The notes below the pieces were generated by a model. The model was not told the origin of the DNA. It worked only from the letters and a program-made list of their open reading frames with translations, and made no database searches. Shown here piece by piece: positions 7,698-12,161 of a DNA stretch of 12,161 nt. Location: contig JBKJLF010000156.1 in NCBI GenBank assembly GCA_046597185.1, forward strand, positions 1-12,161. The letters are read 5' to 3'. Each line of letters begins with the position of its first letter. The first letter of the stretch is position 1. The position numbers were made by a program, and so were the translations under genes. Source of the DNA: CAMBDR01 sp046597185 (GTDB taxonomy: Bacteria; Pseudomonadota; Gammaproteobacteria; Burkholderiales; Burkholderiaceae_D).

Positions 7698-8015
7698 TCA
7701 AGCCGCAACGGTTTCAAGCGCCACCAAAGGTTGGATCTTTTCCAGCACCTGTTGAAATTGTTCATTGGATACCATTTTTAAATCATACGCTTGCTGCAAG
7801 TTGAGCCAAGATTGCGCATCGCCACCAAAATAGCGCGCCAGCCGCAAGGCGGTATCGGCGGTGATGCCGCGCCTTTCGTTGACGATGTCGTTAATGCGGG
7901 TGGGTGTGACTTGCAAGGCTTTGGACAGCGCATGCGGGGTCATGGCCAGCGGCAACAAGTAATCTTCACGCAAAATTTCGCCGGGGTGAATCGGCCTCAT
8001 ACCATTTTTCATCAT
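7698..8015 (-). CDS. higA: HigA-family antitoxin (XRE helix-turn-helix)
   Basis: Antitoxin and autorepressor of a type II HigBA module, 105 residues from this start. The family opening MRPIHPGEILREDYL is present, followed by the helix-turn-helix (PHALSKALQVTPTRINDIVNERRGI, roughly residues 26-50) and ITADTALRLARYFGGDAQSWLNLQQAYDLK, all characteristic. ATG 8015 is chosen because GGAG (8025-8022) precedes it by 6 bp; ATG 8012 is an equally good alternative, and a GTG at 8039 gives a longer version. It lies downstream of the toxin gene, the order typical of higBA, but the gap of 117 bp is unusually long, and the toxin and antitoxin could be partly uncoupled. Confidence 0.92.
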   Translation of the reverse strand: MMKNGMRPIHPGEILREDYLLPLAMTPHALSKALQVTPTRINDIVNERRGITADTALRLARYFGGDAQSWLNLQQAYDLKMVSNEQFQQVLEKIQPLVALETVAA

Positions 8016-8092
8016 TTCATTCTCCGTTTCAATCCTCACCTTTTATTTCGAACGAACAGCCAAGCATCGTTTGCAGTCGCCATACCAAATCG

Positions 8093-8105
8093 GATTGTGT
8101 CAATC
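8093..8105. promoter_or_regulatory. Palindrome between higB and higA, candidate HigA operator
   Basis: GATTG-TGT-CAATC is a perfect 5-bp inverted repeat with a 3-bp spacer. On the minus strand it contains a consensus TTGACA (8103-8098), so a protein bound here could block a promoter reading into higA. No good -10 lies at 16-18 bp from that TTGACA. Operator role is inferred from position. Confidence 0.35.
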
Positions 8106-8132
8106 TTTATCTGTGCATTCGTTTAAAATCAT

Positions 8133-8414
8133 TTAGTGATAATCCACAATTTCAACTTCAGCCGGGCCAAGTTCAGTCCAAACAAAACAAATCCGAAACT
8201 GATCATTAATTCTGATACTGTGCTGTCCTGCCCTGTCGTTAAACAATGCCTCAAGCCGATTACCGGGCGGTGAGCGCAAAAATTCCAGCGTCGCTGCACA
8301 ATCCAGTTGCTGGAGTTTACGTTCGGCTACAGCACGGAAATTGACAAACTTGGCGACACGATAGCCGTTAAACAATAATTCGGCATTTTTACATTTAAAT
8401 AACTGGATCGGCAT
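8133..8414 (-). CDS. higB: HigB-family toxin (RelE/ParE fold mRNA interferase)
   Basis: Toxin of 93 residues; known HigB proteins cleave translating mRNA on the ribosome. The pattern is that of the family: LFKCKNAELLFNG at the start, the helical VNFRAVAERKLQQLDCAATLEFLRSPPGNRLEAL, then the beta-sheet segment RAGQHSIRINDQFRICFVWTELGPAEVEIVDYH. The IRINDQFRICF and terminal VDYH are hallmark elements, including the C-terminal His. The ATG at 8414 is preferred; an in-frame TTG at 8435 would add seven residues. It lies upstream of higA on the same strand and is intact. Confidence 0.9.
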   Translation of the reverse strand: MPIQLFKCKNAELLFNGYRVAKFVNFRAVAERKLQQLDCAATLEFLRSPPGNRLEALFNDRAGQHSIRINDQFRICFVWTELGPAEVEIVDYH

Positions 8415-8442
8415 TTTCTTATCGCTTATCGGCAAACGGTAC

Positions 8443-8477
8443 GTTGATTATAGTTGATCTCAGGCGGTAGAAGCCAA
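8443..8477 (-). promoter_or_regulatory. Candidate higBA promoter with direct repeats
   Basis: A perfect -10 TATAAT (8452-8447, minus) lies about 33 bp before the higB start, with a partial -35 TTGGCT (8477-8472) at 19-bp spacing. GTTGAT occurs twice on the plus strand (8443-8448, 8453-8458), 10 bp apart and flanking the -10. This could be the autoregulatory site of HigA on one DNA face. Confidence 0.45.
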
Positions 8478-8528
8478 TTATTTTTTGGTGTGTCCTGATA
8501 ACGGCTGCGCTTTGCATTTTGCCAGCCA

Positions 8529-8558
8529 TTTACAAGCCGCCTGCCTGTCGCCTATAAT
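8529..8558 (+). promoter_or_regulatory. Sigma-70 promoter of the broken Panacea antitoxin
   Basis: TTTACA (8529-8534), 18 bp, TATAAT (8553-8558): a 5/6 plus 6/6 match at acceptable spacing, 33 bp upstream of the ATG of the dead antitoxin at 8592. Confidence 0.6.
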
Positions 8559-8591
8559 CAATCACCCTTATTTAACAAGCGAAACAACGCC

Positions 8592-8845
8592 ATGAGCTAC
8601 CCCGCCATTGATTGTGCCAACTGGTTTATTGCGAAGGCTGCCGAATTTGGCGACCTGACGCCCCATTTGAAAGTGTAAAAAATGCTCTATTATAGGCAGG
8701 CTTGGGCGTGCTGGAGCAAGTGTTCGAAACCTATGGCGACATGTCGGCTAAAACGCTGGAAGCCATGACGCATGGCGACCAACCATGGGTTACCGCACGC
8801 GCACAAATGATGGAAAAACGTGCGGTGGTTGGTGCTGAATTTTAG
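8592..8845 (+). pseudogene. Remnant of a Panacea-domain (DUF4065, SocA/GepA-like) antitoxin
   Basis: Frame 1 from ATG 8592 reads MSYPAIDCANWFIAKAAEF, GDLTPHLKV, a TAA at 8676, then KMLYYRQAWA. Panacea proteins start with this kind of text (ANWFI, LTHLKLQKLLYYAQAW), so the TAA most simply replaces a CAA glutamine. From 8705 the frame changes and reads GVLEQVFETYGDMSAKTLEA followed by MTHGDQPWVTARA, ending TAG 8843-8845; this matches the usual C-terminal part (VYE-YG-LSA-LE-LTH-PW--AR). The middle of the domain, about 60 codons, is missing. So there is one nonsense mutation plus one internal, frame-changing deletion. Intact members are antitoxins paired with varied toxins; no toxin partner is recognisable in the roughly 200 bp that follow. 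Confidence 0.75.
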
Positions 8846-9052
8846 AAAGGCAGCCATCACCGTCAGCCATGCGGTTTGGGTAACGGTGACGATTAAAACA
8901 TCAGCATGATGGGCTTGGTGGACATGGATGACCGATGTTTGACTGTTTGACTGTTTGGCATAATGGCTCATTGCGCAAATAATATCCATTATGCCCGAAA
9001 CCCATACCCAAATTCACAGCAGCATTCTGCAATACAACACAGGCTGGTTGAT
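8846..9052. other. Apparently non-coding stretch after the Panacea remnant
   Basis: No gene supported. It contains a short tandem repeat (see 8936-8958) and a 7-bp inverted pair TCACCGT/ACGGTGA with a 19-bp loop. The expected toxin gene of the Panacea module may have been lost here. A minus-strand open frame covering 8690-8989 mostly mirrors the pseudogene and has no recognisable domain. Confidence 0.4.
8936..8958. repeat. 8-bp tandem repeat (TGTTTGAC, about 2.9 copies)
   Basis: TGTTTGAC at 8936-8943 and 8944-8951, then TGTTTGG at 8952-8958. It lies in non-coding DNA between the Panacea remnant and yaeR. Short, slippage-type repeat; no function inferred. Confidence 0.8.
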
Positions 9053-9442
9053 TCACAACCCCGCCTGATACAACTCCAACGGCAAGCCATCCGGGTCAGG
9101 AAAGAAGGTATATCGCCGCCCGGTAAACTCATCCACCCGAACCGCTTCCACTACCACCCCCTTGGCTTCCAGGTGCGCCTTGCAGGCATCCACATCGTCC
9201 ACCACAAAGGCCAGGTGGCGCAAGCCGCAGGCTTCCGGGGTAGAAGGTCGCGCTGGTGGTGCGGGGAAGGAAAACAGTTCGATTTGCGAACCATCCGGCA
9301 AGGCCAAATCCAACTTCCAGGATAGTCGCGCGGCGCGATAGTTTTCGGCGATGATGGCCAGACCCAGGATTTCAGTGTAAAAACGCTTCGATAAGGCATA
9401 ATTTGAACAAATAATGGCGCTATGATGAATCCGCTTAAGCAT
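9053..9442 (-). CDS. yaeR: VOC-family (glyoxalase/dioxygenase fold) protein, YaeR-like
   Basis: A 129-residue single vicinal-oxygen-chelate protein, the same length as E. coli YaeR as I recall it, with matching text throughout: LKRIHHSAIICSNYALSKRFY, SWKLDLALPDGSQIELFSFP, RPSTPEACGLRHLAFVVDD and the terminal FFPDPDGLPLELY. Probable metal ligands are H6 or H7, E55, H76 and E123. The family is related to lactoylglutathione lyase, but YaeR's substrate is not established. The start is set by AAGGGGGGA just upstream (9460-9452 on the minus strand). The coding strand opposes its neighbours, and it sits amid TA genes. Its start codon and ribosome binding site are inside an inverted repeat (9440-9481). 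Confidence 0.92.
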   Translation of the reverse strand: MLKRIHHSAIICSNYALSKRFYTEILGLAIIAENYRAARLSWKLDLALPDGSQIELFSFPAPPARPSTPEACGLRHLAFVVDDVDACKAHLEAKGVVVEAVRVDEFTGRRYTFFPDPDGLPLELYQAGL

Positions 9443-9481
9443 GGTATTTCCCCCCTTGGCAGTATTTCCAAGAATACCATG
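9440..9481 (-). promoter_or_regulatory. Leader hairpin enclosing the yaeR start codon and Shine-Dalgarno
   Basis: CATGGTATT (9440-9448) and AATACCATG (9473-9481) form a perfect 9-bp inverted repeat. In the yaeR mRNA the 3' arm contains the ATG start. Next to the 5' arm, CTTGG pairs with CCAAG around an 8-nt loop, which extends the stem by 5 bp and leaves the G-rich Shine-Dalgarno as a bulge between the two stems. If formed, the fold would hide the start codon. It could instead be a DNA operator. Structure is seen; function is inferred. Confidence 0.5.
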
Positions 9482-9521
9482 GCATAGCCATCCATTGCCG
9501 GGATGCAGCCATCGCAATGCC

Positions 9522-9566
9522 GCCGCCCGACGGATCGCCGCCCGGCGGATCGCCGCCCGACCGGAT
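9522..9566. repeat. 15-bp GC-rich tandem repeat, three copies
   Basis: GCCGCCCGACGGATC (9522-9536), GCCGCCCGGCGGATC (9537-9551) and GCCGCCCGACCGGAT (9552-9566). Much richer in G+C than the surroundings. It lies between the yaeR start and the phd remnant, in a stretch (9443-9737) where I see no gene. A small hairpin GCCACC/GGTGGC lies nearby at 9613-9630. Confidence 0.85.
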
Positions 9567-9683
9567 GGCGATTCGAGCGAGATGTGGTCACCTGCCAGCC
9601 AATCTGCCCAAAGCCACCTTTTGCGGTGGCAATACAACATCGGCACGCGTTCTGGCAAGTCAAGCGCACCCTGTTGGCACGCT

Positions 9684-9711
9684 TTGACAAAACAGGACTA
9701 GTCGTTATACT
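9684..9711 (+). promoter_or_regulatory. Near-consensus sigma-70 promoter of the broken phd gene
   Basis: TTGACA (9684-9689), 16 bp, TATACT (9706-9711). The -35 is perfect and the -10 matches 5 of 6. It ends 26 bp before the ATG at 9738, and AAGGAG (9727-9732) is a strong ribosome binding site. Confidence 0.7.
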
Positions 9712-9737
9712 GGTCTGCAACTGATCAAGGAGCCACC

Positions 9738-9882
9738 ATGTCAACCATTGAAGTCGGGTCTTACGAGGCCAAAACCAAGTTGCCGGAACTGCTGCGGAGT
9801 ACAGCATGGCAATCGTTACATCATTACCTTGCGTGATTTGAATCTGCAATTGGCGAAAATTGCAGCTTGTTTGATTGCTTAG
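9738..9882 (+). pseudogene. Frameshifted Phd/YefM-type antitoxin remnant
   Basis: From ATG 9738 the frame reads MSTIEVGSYEAKTKLPELLR, the classic Phd opening (G-YEAKT-L-ELL). At about 9798 the frame breaks, and the original frame ends at TGA 9834-9836. Reading from 9799 in the next frame gives VQHGNRYIITLR, the expected Phd continuation (V--G--Y-IT-R). This is therefore a 1-bp gain (or 2-bp loss) that disabled the gene. After 9834 the text no longer resembles the GKPVAEL segment, so the 3' part is also damaged; the second frame ends at TAG 9880-9882. No Doc, RelE or PIN toxin follows before the next module at 9983, so the partner appears lost. Confidence 0.75.
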
Positions 9883-9982
9883 TCGGAGACGCCCACCACA
9901 ATCACGCAAAAAAGTGTAAACTAAGGCAAATGCCAGCGTTGCCAGATCACTTTGGTGACGCATTTTTTTGAAGGAGGCCATG

Positions 9983-10219
9983 ATGTCTACCCCATTTGAT
10001 GTGCTTGAAGCTGAGGTGATGAATCTCGGGCAAGCGGACAGAACCCGCATTCTTGAACAATTGATCGTCAGTATTGATGAATCGGTTGAAATTGAAGTAG
10101 ACTGGATAAAAGAAGCGTTGCGCCGCAAGGCTGCTGTTGCAGATGGCAGCATGAAAATGGTGCCAGGCGACGAAGCAATCGCCAGATTGGAGGCGTTATT
10201 TCCGTGCAGCACAGCCTGA
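9983..10219 (+). CDS. Putative addiction-module antitoxin (TIGR02574 type)
   Basis: A 78-residue acidic protein with the layout of the 'putative addiction module component' family: DVLEAEVMNLGQADRTRILEQLIVSID (where family members read L-L---R--L---L--S) and then a C-terminal tail VDWIKEALRRKAAV, GDEAIARLEALF that would wrap the toxin. AAGGAGG at 9971-9977 is a full anti-16S match; ATG 9983 lies 5 bp away and is preferred to ATG 9980, 2 bp away. The gene overlaps the toxin's GTG start by 16 bp, so the two are translationally coupled. Antitoxin role is inferred from family and the paired toxin. Confidence 0.87.
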   Translation: MSTPFDVLEAEVMNLGQADRTRILEQLIVSIDESVEIEVDWIKEALRRKAAVADGSMKMVPGDEAIARLEALFPCSTA

Positions 10220-10500
10220 CGACTATTGCAGAAGAAGAATTAATCGCTACCGCACGCTATTATTCCCAAAAAGCAAGCCCACGCATTGCCAAAGCATTTA
10301 TCGCTGAATTTAAGCGAGCCATTATGCTTCTGGAACAAAACCAGCAAATTCGGACACCAACAGAAGCGGGTTTAAGAATTTATCCGTTTCGGCGCTTTCC
10401 TTATTCGATTGTGTACGAAGAATCGAAAACGGGGCCGCTGGTTTATGCAATTGCCAGTCAATATCGCCGCCCGAACTACTGGTTGGATCGTATTGAATAA
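10204..10500 (+). CDS. ParE/RelE-family toxin
   Basis: A 98-residue type II toxin of the RelE/ParE superfamily. The signature helical hairpin is EEELIATARYYSQKASPRIAKAFIAEFKRAIMLLEQN, followed by GLRIYPFRRFPYSIVYEE and the last strand LVYAIASQYRRPNYWLDRI. The RRFPYSIVYEE and the A-ASQYRRPNYW ending are diagnostic of the ParE-like partners of TIGR02574 antitoxins. The start is a GTG inside the end of the antitoxin gene (16-bp overlap). Target (DNA gyrase or ribosome-bound mRNA) cannot be decided from sequence. Intact, no frameshift. Confidence 0.9.
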   Translation: MQHSLTTIAEEELIATARYYSQKASPRIAKAFIAEFKRAIMLLEQNQQIRTPTEAGLRIYPFRRFPYSIVYEESKTGPLVYAIASQYRRPNYWLDRIE

Positions 10501-10712
10501 ACTTTCAACGTCACTTGGCAAGGCAACGGGTTGCTGGGCACTTTAAAACCAACAACCGCCCTTAAGCAAGCATCAACGAATATTTGGCCGCGCTCAGCCA
10601 GCACCTTGATGCATCCATCGCAATAGCCTCCGTAACGGTACTCCCAATCTCCCATTAAAATAGGCCCGAAATGCAGATGCGAATGATTGCTATTTGTGAT
10701 AAACTCACGCAT
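10476..10712 (-). CDS. Possible small cysteine-bearing protein of unknown function
   Basis: An open frame of 78 residues from ATG 10712 (a second ATG at 10715). AAGG (10722-10719) lies 6 bp upstream. The translation includes HSHLHFGPILMGDWEYRYGG, then YCDGC with two cysteines three apart, and further single cysteines. No family recognised. Codon choice looks reasonable but it overlaps the 3' end of the ParE-like toxin by 25 bp on the other strand and faces away from the iron-binding-protein gene, sharing its promoter region. It could be real, a fragment, or a chance open frame. Confidence 0.35.
   Translation of the reverse strand: MREFITNSNHSHLHFGPILMGDWEYRYGGYCDGCIKVLAERGQIFVDACLRAVVGFKVPSNPLPCQVTLKVYSIRSNQ
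10678..10703 (+). promoter_or_regulatory. Weak Fur-box-like site and -10 upstream of fbpA
   Basis: The stretch GCGAATGATTGCTATTTGT (10679-10697) matches the 19-bp Fur consensus at about 10 positions by eye, which is weak. TG-T-GATAAA (10695-10703) could be an extended -10 without a clear -35. Iron control of this operon is expected from its function, so the site is noted, but the sequence alone does not establish it. Confidence 0.25.
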
Positions 10713-10739
10713 CATTCACCTTGTGCTGGAGCCTATTGC

Positions 10740-11798
10740 ATGAACCACCTGCCCTTTCCCCTGTCCTTTCCATTGTCCTTTCCATTGTCAACTTCACTCA
10801 CCCGCCCATTATTAAGCCTCGCTCTGGCCACCGCCGCATGCGCCGCCGCACTGCCTGCCATGGCAGAAGAAGTGGTGGTGTATTCGGCCCGCAACGAGCA
10901 ATTAGTCAAACCATTGTTTGATGCCTACACCAAACAAACCGGGGTCACAATCAAGTTTATTACCGATAAAGAAGGCCCGCTGATGGAGCGCTTAAAGGCA
11001 GAAGCAGCCAATACGCCCGCCGATATGCTCATCACCGTAGACGCTGGCAATTTATGGCAAGCGGCCCAGCAAAACCTGTTGCAAACGATTAACTCCCCCA
11101 CCTTGCAGGCAAATATTCCCGCCCATTTGCGCGACCCCCAAAACCAATGGTTTGGCTTGTCGGTGCGGGCGCGCACGATTTTTTATAACAGCCAAAAAGT
11201 CAAACCGGCCGATTTAAACAGCTATGAAGATTTGGCCAACCCAAGCTGGAAAGGTCGCCTGTGCCTGCGCACCTCGAAAAAAGTGTATAACCAATCGCTG
11301 GTGGCCATGCTGATCGAAGAACATGGTGCCGCCAAGGCCGAACAAATTGTGCAAGGCTGGGTCGCCAATCTGGCCACCGATGTGTTTCCGGATGATACCA
11401 AAATGCTTGAAGCCATCGCCGCCGGGCAATGTGATGTGGGCCTGGCCAATACCTATTACTTTGCCCGTTTGATGGATAAAAAACCCAATCTGCCATTGAA
11501 TATTTTCTGGGCCAATCAAAAAGCCCGGGGCACCCATGTGAATGTTTCTGGCGCGGGCGTCACCAAATATGCCAAAAACCCACAGGGCGCGCAAAAATTG
11601 ATTGAATGGCTCTCCTCTGGCACCGCACAAAACCTGTTTACGGATCTCGATTTCGAATTCCCCGCCAACCCAAAAGTAAAACCGGATGCTAAACTGGCCG
11701 CCTGGGGTGATTTCAAACAAAACCTGATCAATGTTACCAAGGCTGGTGAATTGCAAGTGGATGCGGTCAAACTGATGGATAGAGCCGGCTATAAATAA
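10740..11798 (+). CDS. fbpA: Periplasmic Fe3+-binding protein of an iron ABC transporter (FbpA/FutA type)
   Basis: A 352-residue precursor: signal peptide to about residue 42 (LLSLALATAACAAALPAMA, cleaved before EEVVVYSAR). The mature protein begins with VVVYSAR, the standard opening of ferric-iron binding proteins, continues with GVTIKFITDKEGPLMERLKAE, ADMLITVDAGNLW, RARTIFYN, DLANPSWKGRLCLRTS, and ends with GAGVTKYAKNP and AQKLIEWLSS. Paired tyrosines Y239-Y240 in VGLANTYYFAR, with Y149 nearby, are the expected Fe3+ ligands. Start: GGAG at 10728-10731 lies 8 bp upstream of this ATG. An odd (FPLS)3 repeat precedes the hydrophobic core of the signal peptide, and the N-terminus lacks the usual Lys/Arg near the start. 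The permease gene follows after 75 bp. Confidence 0.93.
   Translation: MNHLPFPLSFPLSFPLSTSLTRPLLSLALATAACAAALPAMAEEVVVYSARNEQLVKPLFDAYTKQTGVTIKFITDKEGPLMERLKAEAANTPADMLITVDAGNLWQAAQQNLLQTINSPTLQANIPAHLRDPQNQWFGLSVRARTIFYNSQKVKPADLNSYEDLANPSWKGRLCLRTSKKVYNQSLVAMLIEEHGAAKAEQIVQGWVANLATDVFPDDTKMLEAIAAGQCDVGLANTYYFARLMDKKPNLPLNIFWANQKARGTHVNVSGAGVTKYAKNPQGAQKLIEWLSSGTAQNLFTDLDFEFPANPKVKPDAKLAAWGDFKQNLINVTKAGELQVDAVKLMDRAGYK
10755..10790 (+). repeat. In-frame 12-bp tandem repeat in the fbpA signal-peptide region
   Basis: TTTCCCCTGTCC (10755-10766), TTTCCATTGTCC (10767-10778), TTTCCATTGTCA (10779-10790). Each unit encodes FPLS. A change in copy number would alter the signal peptide length by four residues and keep the frame. 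Confidence 0.9.
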
Positions 11799-11820
11799 TC
11801 TGCCGCCCCCTTAGTAAACT

Positions 11821-11838
11821 GCCAGCCAAGCCAGCCAA
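11821..11838. repeat. 9-bp direct repeat in the fbpA–fbpB gap
   Basis: GCCAGCCAA at 11821-11829 and 11830-11838, followed by a degenerate third copy (GCCACCACA). No terminator hairpin is seen in this 75-bp gap, so fbpB is probably co-transcribed with fbpA. Confidence 0.75.
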
Positions 11839-11873
11839 GCCACCACAGCCAGGATCAAACCGTTAAGCCAGCC

Positions 11874-12161
11874 ATGACGCCAACACAGACTTTGCAAGCA
11901 CTATTGCCGCTCAAGGGCTTGCCACAGCTATGGCGTCGTTGGCGGCCTCAGGCTTTGCGCTGGCGTAGCGCCGCCTTTCTCATTTCGCTGGTGACGCTCA
12001 TTCCCTTGCTGGTGGTGCTCGCTTCGTTTTTACGCCCACAACCAGAAATTTGGCGGCATTTAAGCCAGTATGTTTTGCCGGGTTTGCTCATCAATACCGG
12101 CTGGCTGTTATTGGGTGTCGGTTTAGGCACGCTGCTGCTGGGCGTGAGTTTGGGCTGGCTG
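11874..12161 (+). CDS. fbpB: Iron ABC transporter permease, FbpB type (N-terminal part only)
   Basis: The first 96 residues of an inner-membrane permease; it continues past the window. A basic N-terminal segment (LWRRWRPQALRWR, positive-inside) leads into a first membrane helix at about 33-53 (AAFLISLVTLIPLLVVLASF), a periplasmic turn (RPQPEIWRHLSQYVL) and a second helix at about 69-95 with LINTGWLLLGVGLGTLLLG. The NT residues in LLINTGWLL are typical of the FbpB/ThiP-type permeases. Full-length family members carry two copies of the permease domain (about 520-560 residues). The ribosome binding site is poor (AAGCCAGCC). Role follows from the preceding binding-protein gene. Confidence 0.85.
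   Translation, partial: MTPTQTLQALLPLKGLPQLWRRWRPQALRWRSAAFLISLVTLIPLLVVLASFLRPQPEIWRHLSQYVLPGLLINTGWLLLGVGLGTLLLGVSLGWL

Noticed and set aside
8690..8989. Minus-strand open frame across the Panacea remnant
   Set aside because: Its second half is the antisense of the recognisable antitoxin remnant; no known domain and no convincing ribosome binding site.
9151..10212. Long minus-strand open frame of about 350 codons spanning yaeR, the repeats, the phd remnant and the TIGR02574 antitoxin gene
   Set aside because: It is antisense or out of frame to better-supported genes, crosses promoters and repeats, and has no recognisable domain.

Overview
The window looks like a moderate-GC proteobacterial chromosome, most likely a betaproteobacterium. 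The reasons are the pepP–ubiH pair preceded by a MurU-type cell-wall-recycling nucleotidyltransferase, a CreB-type response regulator, a YaeR-like VOC protein and a Fe3+ ABC transporter. The genus cannot be settled from the sequence alone. There is no rRNA, tRNA, CRISPR array or recognisable transposase.

Layout. Positions 1-1428 (minus strand) carry the 3'-truncated response regulator creB and a HAD-family phosphatase gene. Positions 1636-7494 (plus strand) form the housekeeping block: a small unrecognised acidic protein, murU (peptidoglycan recycling), pepP (Xaa-Pro aminopeptidase), ubiH (ubiquinone biosynthesis), malQ (4-alpha-glucanotransferase) and a GNAT acetyltransferase. A perfect 9-bp hairpin at 7633-7656 separates this block from the convergent higBA module.

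Positions 7698-10500 are an accessory stretch dominated by toxin-antitoxin (TA) genes, alive and dead. They are an intact higB-higA pair (minus), the remains of a Panacea-domain antitoxin (plus; nonsense codon plus internal deletion), a frameshifted Phd-type antitoxin with no toxin beside it, and an intact TIGR02574-type antitoxin overlapping a ParE/RelE-like toxin. Both dead antitoxins still have near-consensus sigma-70 promoters. A yaeR-like gene lies between them on the minus strand. Its start codon and Shine-Dalgarno (SD) sequence lie inside a composite inverted repeat that could form a translation-controlling hairpin.

Positions 10740-12161 (plus) begin an iron-uptake operon: a periplasmic Fe3+-binding protein (FbpA/FutA type) followed by the start of its permease (FbpB), which runs off the window.

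Three sets of short tandem repeats stand out. A roughly 12-bp in-frame repeat lies at the extreme N-terminus of UbiH, a 12-bp in-frame repeat lies in the signal peptide of the iron-binding protein, and a 15-bp repeat lies upstream of yaeR. I did not find a convincing new multi-gene system. The most unusual material is the TA graveyard and the yaeR leader structure.
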